Shown here: piece by piece, positions 35,310 through 46,523 of the stretch
Layout: the number at the start of each line of letters is the position of its first letter
Position numbering within the stretch: the stretch's first letter is position 1
NCBI RefSeq assembly: GCF_001623525.1
Contig: NZ_CP015225.1
Coordinates: 1,426,001 to 1,490,000 of the forward strand
Reading direction: 5' to 3'
Source of the DNA: Pseudomonas fluorescens
GTDB taxonomy: Bacteria > Pseudomonadota > Gammaproteobacteria > Pseudomonadales > Pseudomonadaceae
Length of the DNA stretch: 64,000 nucleotides
The notes under the pieces: model-generated
Database searches by the model: none
Told to the model about the DNA's origin: nothing
What the model saw: only the letters and a program-made list of their open reading frames with translations
Translations under genes and position numbers: made by a program

Positions 35310-37583
35310 CTATGGCCGGCTGATGATTCCCACCGTAGAGATTCCTGCCCTTTCGGAGGTTCCCAGCAAGCCTTTGGTGATTTGCCAGATCACCGCAAAC
35401 GCGCCGACCAGGAACACGATGTCGCCGAAGGTGCGGATCCAGCGCAGGGTTTGCAACAGATCCTGTTGCATGAATGCCTCGCTGCGGGCGTACCACAAAC
35501 CCTGGCTGGCGCTGCCGTAGAATTGCAGGATGCCGACCGGCAACAGGCTGGTAAAAATCATCAACGCAAGGCCGCCGTTGAGCCACCAGAAACCGGTTTT
35601 CATTAACCGCTCGCTAAACTGCAGGTTCGGACGCAGGTAACGCAGGATCAACAGGCTGAAACCCAGTGCCAGCGAGCCGTAGACACCGAACAAAGCGGCG
35701 TGGGCGTGCAGGGGCGTGGTGTTAAGGCCCTGAATGTAATACAGCGAGATCGGCGGGTTGATCAGGAAACCGAATACGCCGGCGCCGAGCATGTTCCAGA
35801 ACGCAGTGGCGATGAAGAACTGCAGCGGCCAGCGAATGTTCGTCATCCATGCCGCGCGTTCCTTGAGGTGCCAGTTCTCCCAGGCCTCGTACCCCAGAAG
35901 AATCAACGGCACCACTTCCAGGGCACTGAACGTCGCACCCACTGCCATCACTGGCGTGCTGGTGCCAGCGAAGTAGATGTGGTGGAAGGTGCCAGGCACA
36001 CCGCCGAGCATGAACAGCGAAGCCGAGCCCAGCGTCGCGGTAGTCGCCAGACGCTTGGACACCAGCCCCATGCTAGTGAAGATGAAGGCTAGCGCAGTGG
36101 TAGCGAACACTTCGAAGAAGCCTTCGACCCATAGATGCACTACCCACCAGCGCCAGTATTCCATGACCGACAGGTTGGTCCGTTCGCCGTAGAACAAACC
36201 CGCGCCGTAGAACAGGCCGATGGCAATCACCGAACAGGCCAACAACACCAGCAGGTTTTTGTCGCCGGGCTGACGCAGTGCCGGCACCATCGCACGCAGC
36301 ATCAACACCAGCCAGAACACGATGCCGGAAAACTTGGCGATCTGCCACAGGCGACCGAGATCGACGTACTCGTAACCTTGGTGACCCAGCCAGAAACTCC
36401 ACTCGGCGGGCATCAGTTGGGCGATCGCGAGGAAGTTGCCGGTGTAGGAGCCCGCGACCACCAACACCAGGGCCCAGAACAGCAGGTCAACACCCAACTT
36501 CTGGTACTTGGGGTCCTTGCCGCCATTGATGAACGGCGCCAGGAACAACCCGGCAGCGAGAAAGCCGGTGGCGATCCAGAACATAGCGCTCTGCAGATGC
36601 CAGGTGCGGGTCAAGGAGTACGGGAACCACTTCGACAGGGGCAAGCCATAGAAATCCTGCCCCTCTACGGTGTAGTGCGCCGTCACCCCGCCCATCATGA
36701 CCTGAAAGCCGAACAGTGCACCCACCAGCAACAAATACTTGCCCAGGGCCTTTTGCGACGGCGTCAGGGTGATCAGGCTCAACGGATCCTGCGTCGAAGC
36801 TGTGGGCGCGCCCTCCTCGTGGCTGCGCAGGAACGCCCAGCCCCAGACCAAAAAGCCGATACCCGCCAGCAACACGACAATGCTGATGACCGACCAGACC
36901 ATGTTCTCGACCGTGGCATTGTTGTCGATCAGTGGTTCATGCGGCCAGTTGTTGGTATAGGTCGTGTTCAGCCCGTCACGCTCAGTGGCGGCGGCCCAGG
37001 CGGTCCAGAAGAAAAAATGAGTGAGTTGCTGACGCCGGGCCGGATCAGGCATCGTCACCTCCTTCATCGCGAAACTCTGGCGGCTGCCACTGAGTGATGG
37101 GTCACCCCCGAACAGAGCATCGTAATAATCGCCCGTCTGCCGGATCGCCTGGATGCGGCGTTCACTGAGCACCAGGGTGCCATCGACCAGTCGATTGCCG
37201 CGGTATTCACGTTTGAGTTGATAGCGCAGCAAGGCTTGCTGATCGCCATCGATGTCGCCATATGCTTTGCCATAGCCCTGCTGTGCGGCCAGTTCCAGCC
37301 AGGCGAGCAGCTCACGGTGCAGCCAGTCGGCGGTCCAATCAGGCGCCTGGTAGCCACCGTGGCCCCAGATCGAGTCCAGTTGCATACCGCCGATACTTTG
37401 CCAGGCGGTTTGGCCATCAAGAATATCCACGGACTGAAATAACAATTGCCCGCCGGCACTTTGCACTCGCTCGGGAACAGGCGGAGCCTGGCGATAGATC
37501 TCACGCCCGAACCAACCGAGCAGGCAAAAAGTCACGCCTAATATCCCGATCAGGCACCACCACAACTTTCGATACTCACCCAT
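35310..37583 (-). CDS. norB: Quinol-dependent nitric oxide reductase (qNOR, NorB/NorZ)
   Basis: The 757-residue inner-membrane enzyme reduces 2 NO to N2O with quinol electrons. As in single-subunit qNOR, an N-terminal NorC-like extension (one helix, then a periplasmic domain without a CXXCH haem site) is fused to a 12-helix haem-copper oxidase-like core. Core motifs seen include WWVVHLWVEGFFEVFATT (metal-binding His and Glu), GVPGTFHHIYFAGT (His pair) and LHAHAALFGVYG (haem His pair). GAGGTG precedes the ATG. It heads the minus-strand side of a 397-base divergent promoter region. It probably detoxifies NO rather than supporting full denitrification, since no nir or nos genes are here. Confidence 0.93.
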   Translation of the reverse strand: MGEYRKLWWCLIGILGVTFCLLGWFGREIYRQAPPVPERVQSAGGQLLFQSVDILDGQTAWQSIGGMQLDSIWGHGGYQAPDWTADWLHRELLAWLELAAQQGYGKAYGDIDGDQQALLRYQLKREYRGNRLVDGTLVLSERRIQAIRQTGDYYDALFGGDPSLSGSRQSFAMKEVTMPDPARRQQLTHFFFWTAWAAATERDGLNTTYTNNWPHEPLIDNNATVENMVWSVISIVVLLAGIGFLVWGWAFLRSHEEGAPTASTQDPLSLITLTPSQKALGKYLLLVGALFGFQVMMGGVTAHYTVEGQDFYGLPLSKWFPYSLTRTWHLQSAMFWIATGFLAAGLFLAPFINGGKDPKYQKLGVDLLFWALVLVVAGSYTGNFLAIAQLMPAEWSFWLGHQGYEYVDLGRLWQIAKFSGIVFWLVLMLRAMVPALRQPGDKNLLVLLACSVIAIGLFYGAGLFYGERTNLSVMEYWRWWVVHLWVEGFFEVFATTALAFIFTSMGLVSKRLATTATLGSASLFMLGGVPGTFHHIYFAGTSTPVMAVGATFSALEVVPLILLGYEAWENWHLKERAAWMTNIRWPLQFFIATAFWNMLGAGVFGFLINPPISLYYIQGLNTTPLHAHAALFGVYGSLALGFSLLILRYLRPNLQFSERLMKTGFWWLNGGLALMIFTSLLPVGILQFYGSASQGLWYARSEAFMQQDLLQTLRWIRTFGDIVFLVGAFAVIWQITKGLLGTSERAGISTVGIISRP

Positions 37584-37708
37584 ATGTCACCTCAATTTGC
37601 CAATACGGTCGAATGCCAAGACATGCATTTACTCTCATGCATCCGTACGGACTGTTGCTTTATTTATATTTATCTTTGGATACCGCTATTTAAGGCGCGC
37701 ACGAACCC

Positions 37709-37733
37709 ATTACTCGAAACAAACCCGAGTAAT
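37709..37733. promoter_or_regulatory. Perfect inverted repeat upstream of norB
   Basis: ATTACTCG and CGAGTAAT are separated by nine bases. The dyad lies 126 bases upstream of the norB start and 248 bases upstream of the hydrolase. It is a candidate operator for a dimeric regulator; which one is unknown. The rest of the AT-rich 397-base gap (37584-37980) holds no gene I can support. Confidence 0.5.
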
Positions 37734-37951
37734 CAGGTGAGTCCATTTAGTAAAATCCTCGGTGCAGGGCCTTTTTCAGCGATCACGGCAAAACGATATT
37801 CACATTGAAAATACTGCCCATATAGCAATTAACACCCTATCACCAAAACATCGAAAAAATACTTGAAGCCAACAAGCCATCACAACTATTTGCACTCTTT
37901 AACAGCGCATTACAACAAACTAAACCATAGTCAGCGGGCAAATTGTTCAGC

Positions 37952-37965
37952 TTGATCTGGATTAA
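37952..37965 (+). promoter_or_regulatory. FNR/ANR-like box next to the hydrolase start
   Basis: TTGATCTGGATTAA differs in one base from the TTGAT-N4-ATCAA consensus of Anr/Dnr. It is only 16 bases before the ATG and runs up to the ribosome site AGGAG, so it could only repress or be fortuitous. Confidence 0.3.
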
Positions 37966-37980
37966 TCAGGAGCATTTCCC

Positions 37981-38967
37981 ATGGCAGACGATTCCTCACT
38001 CTCATCTGACGAAGCAATACGTCGAAACTTGTTGTTGGGGGGCTTGGCGACGGCGGTCGTGGCTGCGTTGCCAGTGTCTGCATCCGCCCAGATATCTGAA
38101 AAGAGCGTATCGCCCAATGCAAAAGGAACAAAGAACATGACAACCATTGTGACCAAAGAAGGTGTTGAGCTTTATTACAAGGATTGGGGCCCTAAGGATG
38201 GTCCTGTCGTTACCTTGAGCCATGGCTGGCCACTGAACGCTGACAGTTGGGATTACCAAGCGTATTTCCTGGCATCCCACGGCTTCCGTGTCATTGCCCA
38301 CGACCGTCGCGGCCATGGCCGCTCCAGCCAGCCTTGGGACGGTAACGACATGGATCACTACGCCGACGATCTCGCCACGGTTATCAACACCCTGAACCTA
38401 CGTAATGTGACCGTGATCGGTTTCTCGACCGGAGGCGGTGAAGTCGCCCGCTACATTGGTCGCCATGGCACCTCCCGCGTAGCGAAGATCGGCCTGATTT
38501 CAGCCGTACCGCCGCTGATGCTCAAAACCGCGAAGAACCCGGGCGGCCTGCCAATCGACGTCTTCGATGGTATTCGCAATGGCATGCTGGCCGACCGTTC
38601 GCAAATCTTCAAAGACATTCCGGCCGGGCCGTTCTACGGCTTCAACCGCCCGGGCTCCAAGACCTCCCAGGGCATGATTGACGCCTGGTGGATGCAGGGC
38701 ATGACGGGCGGGTTCAAGAACACTTTCGACTCGGTCAAGGCATTCTCGGAAACCGACTTCACCGACGACCTGAAAAAATTCGACAAGCCAACTCTGATCA
38801 TCCACGGCGATGATGATCAGATCGTGCCAATCGACGCCGCGGGCCGGGCTTCAAAGAAACTAATCCCCGACGCCCTGTTGAAAGTGTATCCGGGTGCCCC
38901 GCACGGCTTGACCGAGACCCATAAGGATCAGTGCAACCAAGACCTGCTGGCCTTCCTGCACAGCTGA
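37981..38967 (+). CDS. Tat-exported alpha/beta hydrolase (haloperoxidase-like esterase)
   Basis: The 328-residue protein has a twin-arginine type leader ([18 protein letters not shown] ending ASA). The hydrolase domain starts [17 protein letters not shown]. The catalytic triad is Ser in GFSTGGGE, Asp in HGDDDQIVP and His in GAPHGLTE, the pattern of cofactor-free haloperoxidases/aryl esterases. Export to the periplasm is unusual, since most members are cytoplasmic; an internal ATG at 38138 (MTTIVTKEG) would give the normal cytoplasmic form. AGGAG precedes the first ATG. It lies head to head with norB and upstream of catalase. Confidence 0.87.
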   Translation: MADDSSLSSDEAIRRNLLLGGLATAVVAALPVSASAQISEKSVSPNAKGTKNMTTIVTKEGVELYYKDWGPKDGPVVTLSHGWPLNADSWDYQAYFLASHGFRVIAHDRRGHGRSSQPWDGNDMDHYADDLATVINTLNLRNVTVIGFSTGGGEVARYIGRHGTSRVAKIGLISAVPPLMLKTAKNPGGLPIDVFDGIRNGMLADRSQIFKDIPAGPFYGFNRPGSKTSQGMIDAWWMQGMTGGFKNTFDSVKAFSETDFTDDLKKFDKPTLIIHGDDDQIVPIDAAGRASKKLIPDALLKVYPGAPHGLTETHKDQCNQDLLAFLHS

Positions 38968-39143
38968 CCTTAACGAACGCATCCTCAGCACGCTTCCTCC
39001 TCTTTAGCTGCGGGTAACGCCAGATTCGTTTCGCTTCTGCCGGGTGAACCCGAGGGATTCAGATGGTTCCTGGTGATCACATCAGCCTGCGATCTGTCGT
39101 CGTTATCCGTAGCTCTTTTTATTGCATCTTCGAGAGACACGCC

Positions 39144-40583
39144 ATGTCGAATCACAAACTGACAACGGCCAACGGCGCTCCCGTCGTTGACAACTTCAAT
39201 ACCCAGACCGCCGGTCCTCGCGGGCCTGCCTTGCTACAAGACGTCTGGCTGTTGGAAAAACTGGCACACTTCGATCGCGAAGTAATCCCTGAACGGCGCA
39301 TGCACGCCAAGGGCGCGGGGGCCTTCGGCACGTTTACCGTGACCCATGACATCACCCATTACACTAAGGCCGACCTGTTCAGTTCGGTAGGCAAGCAAAC
39401 GCCAATGTTCGCTCGATTCTCCACGGTAGCGGGCGAGCGCGGGGCGGCCGATGCCGAAAGGGACATCCGCGGCTTCGCCATGAAGTTCTACACCGAACAA
39501 GGCAACTGGGATTTGGTGGGCAACAACACCCCGGTTTTTTTCTTTCGTGATCCGCTGCGTTTCCCCGACCTCAATCACGCGGTCAAACGTGACCCTCGTA
39601 CCGGTATGCGAAGTGCCCAGAACAATTGGGACTTCTGGTCGTCACTACCCGAAGCGCTGCACCAAGTCACCATCGTCATGAGCCAACGCGGAATCCCCCG
39701 CAGTTATCGGCACATGCACGGCTTTGGCAGCCACACCTTCAGCCTGATCAATGCCAACAATGAACGCCATTGGGTCAAGTTCACCTTCAAGACTCAGCAA
39801 GGTATTGCCAACCTGAGCGATGAACAAGCCAAACAGCTGGTGGGCGAGGATCGTGAAAGTCATCACCGCGACCTGTTCGACAGCATCGAGGCGAAAGACT
39901 TTCCACGCTGGACCCTGTACATCCAGATCATGACGCCCGACCAGGCACAGACCCATCCGGTGAACCCGTTCGACGTGACCAAAGTGTGGCCCCATGGCGA
40001 CTATCCGCTGATCGAGGTTGGGTTCTTCGAACTCAATCGCAACCCGCAAAACGTCTTTGCCGACGTAGAACAAGTCGCGTTCAGCCCGGCCAATATCGTG
40101 CCCGGCATCGGTTTTTCGCCGGACCGCATGCTACAGGCACGCCTGTTCTCCTACGGCGACGCTGCACGCTATCGCCTGGGAGTCAATCACAACCAGATCC
40201 CGGTCAATCAACCACAGTGCCCGGTGCACAGCTTCCATCGTGACGGCGCCATGCGTGTCGACGGCAACCATGGCGGCACGCTGTCCTACGTACCCAACGG
40301 ACAAGGCGAATGGCTGGACCAGCCGGAATGGCGCGAGCCGCCACTGGAGCTGTACGGTGCCGCCGGACATTGGGACCACCGCGTTGGCGACGATCACTAT
40401 GAACAACCCGGCAATCTGTTCCGCCAGATGAATGACCAGGAGAAACAAGCGCTGTTCGAGAACACTGCACGCTCACTGCAATCGGTGACCCGGGAAGTTC
40501 AGCTGCGCCACATAGCCAACTGCAACAAGGCTGATGTCGGTTACGGTACAGGCATCGCGAGCGCATTGGCGGCGCTCGGCTAA
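39144..40583 (+). CDS. Monofunctional haem catalase (clade 3, KatA-like)
   Basis: The 479-residue small-subunit catalase converts H2O2 to water and oxygen. The active-site His is near 54 in [13 protein letters not shown], Asn near 127 in VGNNTPVFF and the proximal haem Tyr lies in [14 protein letters not shown]. The length and N-terminus ([19 protein letters not shown]) resemble KatA of P. aeruginosa and lack a signal peptide. ATG 39144 is preferred over a longer frame. It probably acts with the NO reductase in the island's stress set. Confidence 0.93.
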   Translation: MSNHKLTTANGAPVVDNFNTQTAGPRGPALLQDVWLLEKLAHFDREVIPERRMHAKGAGAFGTFTVTHDITHYTKADLFSSVGKQTPMFARFSTVAGERGAADAERDIRGFAMKFYTEQGNWDLVGNNTPVFFFRDPLRFPDLNHAVKRDPRTGMRSAQNNWDFWSSLPEALHQVTIVMSQRGIPRSYRHMHGFGSHTFSLINANNERHWVKFTFKTQQGIANLSDEQAKQLVGEDRESHHRDLFDSIEAKDFPRWTLYIQIMTPDQAQTHPVNPFDVTKVWPHGDYPLIEVGFFELNRNPQNVFADVEQVAFSPANIVPGIGFSPDRMLQARLFSYGDAARYRLGVNHNQIPVNQPQCPVHSFHRDGAMRVDGNHGGTLSYVPNGQGEWLDQPEWREPPLELYGAAGHWDHRVGDDHYEQPGNLFRQMNDQEKQALFENTARSLQSVTREVQLRHIANCNKADVGYGTGIASALAALG

Positions 40584-40672
40584 GGCGCTGACGACGCCCG
40601 TCGCCAAGCCTGGATTGCCTTGCGGTGCGAGCCGGCTCGTGCCACAAGGCATCACTCCCCGGACCGCATGTT

Positions 40673-42235
40673 TTACAAGGCTGTATTGTCGAAAAGGCTG
40701 AACGGTTCCAGCTCCAAATCTGGTTTGACGGCACTGCACCAAGGACCCTGGCCATGACCGGAATGTTCGTAGAGCAGCGTAGCCTCGCGCTTTGAGCCCT
40801 CGCGCTTGATGATTTTCTCAAGCGCATAAATCCGAACGGTTTCCAGCAAGCGAAAATCCATGGTGCCACTAGCGTTGGCTTGAGGCACCAACAGTGACTT
40901 GCCGACCAGCGCATCGAGCACGCCCACCAGCATGGCGAAATCCGGCAACTCGGTATGATCCATGGCCTGAACATCACTCAAACTGAACACTCCGGCAAAA
41001 TCCGCCAGGCGCAGGAATAACGCCTGTTCTTGGGCATTGAGGGCATGAAAGCTGTAATCGAGCAGCGCCTCCAGCGTACGGTGCCGGGAGACAGCATTGC
41101 GTCGTCCGGTCCAGTGCAGCCGACAGTTGCTGTCGAGCAATGCCAGGGTGCCGGTGAGCCCGAAGGTCGCCACGCGCGAAGCCGCCAGGGTGATTGCCAG
41201 TGGATTGGCGTCGAGTCGAGAGCATATCTCGATCATCTGCCCCACCTCCTCGTCAGGCAGCTCGCACAAGTGGCCGTTCGCCAAGCATTTATCCATAAAA
41301 AGCTCGACCGCCGAATAGGCCCGCGCCTCGACTACTGACAGTTTCAGTTCCCGGGGTGGCACATCCAGCGGACCGAGGCGATAAGCGAATTCACCATCGA
41401 CCCGCAAGGCTTCACGGATCGTCACCAGCACATGCAACTCGGTGCAGCTTTCGCTGAGAGCCTCGACCAGGGTCGCGACGTCTTCGAGAGAACCATCGCA
41501 ATTGTCCAGGATCAGGACAGCACGGTTTCCGACGAATTTTGCCGAGATGGCCGTGACCGGATCGGCACCGTCCTGCTCAAGTCCGAACATCATCAACAGC
41601 TCCGACACCACGGGCTGCGCCTGGTCGAGCGAATCAAGATTCAGGTAATGCACAGCGGTAGAGAACTCGGCTTGCAGATGGTTGGCACACGCCGTGGCCA
41701 GCATCGATTTGCCCAGGCCGCCTGAGCCGATAACCGATACGCAGCGGTGCAGCTGGATCGCGTTCGCCAGTAAACAAAGGTCGCTGGCTCGCCCGACCAT
41801 CTGACCTGAACAACGAGGTACGGAGTCGCCCGAGGAACGTTGGTCGGTCTTCAGTTCCAGGCGGGCCATCACATTCAGGCGAGTGACTTTCGCCACAAAG
41901 CTGTACCCGCGCCCCGGGACATTGGCGACATACCGGGCTCCATTTTCCCCCTCTCCAAGAATTTTACGCAGCAGCCCGATGTTGACGCGCAAATTGCTTT
42001 CATCAACGACAATGTTCTTCCAGGCCTTGGTCATTAGTGTTCTTTTGTTGATGACACTCCCCGCCTCCTTCACCAGGACAACTAGGATATCCAGCGCACG
42101 GCTGCCAATGGCAATGGATTCCCCGGAGCGCTCCAGGCGTCTCTCTACTGGATATAAACGGAAGGGTCCGAAACTCAGAACAACATCGAAACCGTCTTCT
42201 GCTGCTGCATTCAAGGCGTATACCTCCGTAGTCAT
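40673..42235 (-). CDS. Winged-helix / P-loop ATPase transcriptional regulator
   Basis: The 520-residue protein has an OmpR-type winged helix (about 20-115: FGPFRLYPVERRLERSGE and YVANVPGRGYSFVA). A STAND-like NTPase follows, with Walker A VIGSGGLGKSM, Walker B-like VLILDNCDG and a helical region. Such proteins normally carry a long C-terminal repeat or tetratricopeptide sensor and reach 900 or more residues. This one stops soon after the NTPase, so it may be shortened. GGGAG lies upstream of the ATG. It is convergent with catalase and divergent from ccoN, and might control either; that is inference. Confidence 0.82.
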   Translation of the reverse strand: MTTEVYALNAAAEDGFDVVLSFGPFRLYPVERRLERSGESIAIGSRALDILVVLVKEAGSVINKRTLMTKAWKNIVVDESNLRVNIGLLRKILGEGENGARYVANVPGRGYSFVAKVTRLNVMARLELKTDQRSSGDSVPRCSGQMVGRASDLCLLANAIQLHRCVSVIGSGGLGKSMLATACANHLQAEFSTAVHYLNLDSLDQAQPVVSELLMMFGLEQDGADPVTAISAKFVGNRAVLILDNCDGSLEDVATLVEALSESCTELHVLVTIREALRVDGEFAYRLGPLDVPPRELKLSVVEARAYSAVELFMDKCLANGHLCELPDEEVGQMIEICSRLDANPLAITLAASRVATFGLTGTLALLDSNCRLHWTGRRNAVSRHRTLEALLDYSFHALNAQEQALFLRLADFAGVFSLSDVQAMDHTELPDFAMLVGVLDALVGKSLLVPQANASGTMDFRLLETVRIYALEKIIKREGSKREATLLYEHSGHGQGPWCSAVKPDLELEPFSLFDNTAL

Positions 42236-42534
42236 GAAGCAAGCTCCCTACGATCCTTCTGCCACTGACGACTTCTGTCTTCGCGACTTACACAACCACG
42301 CCATCACCCGTCGGCAGCCAGAAATGCATGCTCAATCAACCACTTAATTGCCCACAGCGCTTCAATATCAACAAATTTTCCGCCCCTGGCTTTGCAAATA
42401 TTGCTGATTTTTTTGCAAAAATTGCTCAGCCTCACGCCCCACGCCAGTGTCAATAACAACGATTCACAACTCTTAACGAGCGCGCACCGAGCAATACCAT
42501 GATCATCCAGTGACTTGATGGATGGATATGTACG

Positions 42535-43962
<1,428 letters not shown>

Positions 43963-44079
43963 TACTAGGGGCTTGAGAAGTCCAAAGGAAACCATCCGCT
44001 ACGAACCATTGCAGGCAAGATCGGCAGTTTGCCCTAGTTCAGCTTTCAGTCAGCGCTAACACACTACGGAAACTCATAT

Positions 44080-45285
44080 ATGAAACAAAAAATTCTGATC
44101 ATAGGTGCCGGCTTCAGCGGGATGTGGAGCGCGCTCAGCACCATGCGCCTGCTCGATCAACAGAAACGCCAGAACATCAGTGTGACCCTGCTTGCCCCCC
44201 AAGCGGAACTGCGCGTACGCCCACGCTTTTATGAAGCGGACCTGGCCAGCACTGTCGCTCCGCTCAGTCCGTTGTTCGATGCCGTAGGCGTGCACTTTGT
44301 GCAGGGTAGCGCCACGCGGATTGATACCGACGGCCAGCGCGTCAGCTATCGCGACGCCTCAGGTAGCGACGCCGAGCTGTACTTCGATCGTCTGATCCTG
44401 GCCTCTGGCAGCCAAGTGGCCCGTCCTCCTTTGGAGGGTATCGAGCGCTTCACCTTCGATGTCGATAGCCTGGAGTCGGCGCAGCGATTGCAAGCGCATC
44501 TGCAACAACTGGTTCTGCAGCCGGAGAGTGCTGCCCGCAATACAGTGGTCGTCGTCGGCGGTGGCTTTACCGGTATTGAAACCGCCACCGAGATGCCGGC
44601 ACGTCTACGCGCCATCCTTGGCGAGCAGGCCGATATCCGTGTGGTCGTGGTGGATATGGCCGAGCAAATTGGCGCAGCCATGGGGGAAGCGATCGCCAAG
44701 GTCGTCGCTGACGCAAGTACCAGTCTGGGCGTCACCTGGCGCCTGGGCAGCCCAGTTGCCAAGGTCGATGAGTACGGTGTGTATCTCGCCAACGGCGAAC
44801 GAATCGCCTCAAATACGGTGATCTTTGCCGTCGGCGTAAAAGCGTCATCTCTGACCCGGCAAATACCTGGCGAACGCGACGCGCATGGACGGCTGCACGT
44901 TGACCGTAACCTCAAGGTGCTCGGCCAGGACGCCATCTACGCCACGGGCGATACCGCATATGCGGCCGTGGACGACCAGGGCAACCACGCCCTGATGACC
45001 TGCCAGCACGCCATCGCCTTGGGCCGCTCCGCCGGCAACAACGCAGCGGCGGATCTGCTTGGCATCGAGCCGATTGCCTATAGCCAGCCCAAGTACGTCA
45101 CTTGCCTGGATCTGGGGGGCTGGGGTGCGGTTTACACCGAGGGCTGGGAGCGCAAGGTGGTATTGACCGGCCAGGAAGGCAAAGAGCTGAAAGTCCAAAT
45201 CAACACCCAGTGGATCTACCCACCGGCAACGGATCGGGAAATCGCTCTCCAGGCGGCCGATCCGTTGATTCCCGTCGTGGCTTGA
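44080..45285 (+). CDS. FAD-dependent NAD(P)H oxidoreductase (NDH-2-like)
   Basis: The 401-residue flavoprotein has an FAD-binding Rossmann motif GAGFSGMWSA at the N-terminus. A second dinucleotide fold follows near 160 (VVVVGGGFTGIETA), and the FAD-contact ATGDTAYA lies near 290. The fold and length match type II NADH dehydrogenases and related quinone reductases, but a C-terminal membrane-binding helix is not obvious. It follows ccoN in the same direction after 117 bases, so it may feed electrons to the same chain. The substrate is not certain. Confidence 0.86.
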   Translation: MKQKILIIGAGFSGMWSALSTMRLLDQQKRQNISVTLLAPQAELRVRPRFYEADLASTVAPLSPLFDAVGVHFVQGSATRIDTDGQRVSYRDASGSDAELYFDRLILASGSQVARPPLEGIERFTFDVDSLESAQRLQAHLQQLVLQPESAARNTVVVVGGGFTGIETATEMPARLRAILGEQADIRVVVVDMAEQIGAAMGEAIAKVVADASTSLGVTWRLGSPVAKVDEYGVYLANGERIASNTVIFAVGVKASSLTRQIPGERDAHGRLHVDRNLKVLGQDAIYATGDTAYAAVDDQGNHALMTCQHAIALGRSAGNNAAADLLGIEPIAYSQPKYVTCLDLGGWGAVYTEGWERKVVLTGQEGKELKVQINTQWIYPPATDREIALQAADPLIPVVA

Positions 45286-45484
45286 ACCCCAGCCGCAACA
45301 CGCAAGCAGACAGGTCAAGCTGCCCAATTGAGAAGTAGAACGGGACTGGCGTAAAGGCGTCAATCCCGTTTGCCCTCGGCAGGGAGACGCCGCGCGGCGA
45401 TTACGCTGACCAGAATGTATGTCTTGTCATGAACTAGCACTGACACCATTTAGCTTGCAACAGGGTAACCGGTTCGATCATGGC

Positions 45485-46387
45485 TCACCGGGAGTCAGGC
45501 ATGATCTCTCGAACCAGATCAATAAATGCCCGCAGACCGGCCGGCATATGGCGGTTGCTCGGGTAAAAAACACATAGTCCGGGATACGCCGGCGTCCAGT
45601 CCTCTAACGTACGAACCAGGCGTCCAGCATTCAAATGCTCGGCAATTGAAGATTCATTTACACAAATGATACCGATCCCCTGAAGTGCCGCATCGACAAT
45701 CAAGTGCGGACTGTCGAGGGTCAAGGTCCCTTCAACGTCGATAACCTGCTGCTGGCCTCGCTTCGTAAATTCCCAGCGGTAGAGTGTCCCACTGGCAAAA
45801 CGAGTGCGAATGCAGTTGTGCCTGGCTAGGTCGCCCGGAGTTTTCGGCATTGGGCGCCGGGTAAAATAGACGGGTGAACCAACTACAGCAAATCGTAATG
45901 GTGGGCTGCAAGGTACTGCGATCATGTCCAATGGCACGCTTTCGGCCATTCGGATCCCGGCATCAAAGCCCTCGGCGACGATGTCCACCAACGCCGTACT
46001 GGTGACGATCTCCAGACGCATGTCGGGGTAGCGCCGAAGGAACTCTACGATCACCGGTGTCATGATCATTTGAATTGCGCCTTCGGAAGCATTGATACGC
46101 AAATTGCCGCTTGGGGTATCACGAAACTGATTGGCCGACTCCATAGCGCTGGAGATGTCTGCCAACGCCGGCCGGACTCGCGCCAAAAATTGCTCCCCGG
46201 CTTCGGACAATGAAACGCTGCGAGTCGTGCGATTGAACAAACGCACGCCCATTCGATGTTCCAGCATTGCAATCGCGTGGCTCATTGCCGATGGGGACAG
46301 GCCGAGCTCGGCGGCAGCCCGACGAAAATTCCGGTGGTGGGCCAAGGCGACTACAGCGTTGAGTTCAAGCAATCCGGTCTTTTGCAT
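45485..46387 (-). CDS. LysR-family transcriptional regulator
   Basis: The 300-residue protein starts with a winged helix-turn-helix (NFRRAAAELGLSPSAMSHAI then LEHRMGVRLFNRTTRSV) of the CrgA-like subgroup. The effector domain has the typical IVGSPVYF-like and GIGIICVNES segments. It diverges from the SDR gene with 136 bases between the starts, so it probably regulates that gene. Confidence 0.92.
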   Translation of the reverse strand: MQKTGLLELNAVVALAHHRNFRRAAAELGLSPSAMSHAIAMLEHRMGVRLFNRTTRSVSLSEAGEQFLARVRPALADISSAMESANQFRDTPSGNLRINASEGAIQMIMTPVIVEFLRRYPDMRLEIVTSTALVDIVAEGFDAGIRMAESVPLDMIAVPCSPPLRFAVVGSPVYFTRRPMPKTPGDLARHNCIRTRFASGTLYRWEFTKRGQQQVIDVEGTLTLDSPHLIVDAALQGIGIICVNESSIAEHLNAGRLVRTLEDWTPAYPGLCVFYPSNRHMPAGLRAFIDLVREIMPDSR

Positions 46388-46523
46388 TGTGCTGTTTCTT
46401 GCATTAGTTCATGCCATATTAGCCTGATTGTTTGAACGATTGCCGAGGATTATGGTGTATCCGAAACCCATGCGCGATGTACGTCAGCGTGGGGCGAACA
46501 TCAAACCAATCGGGAATCAAATT

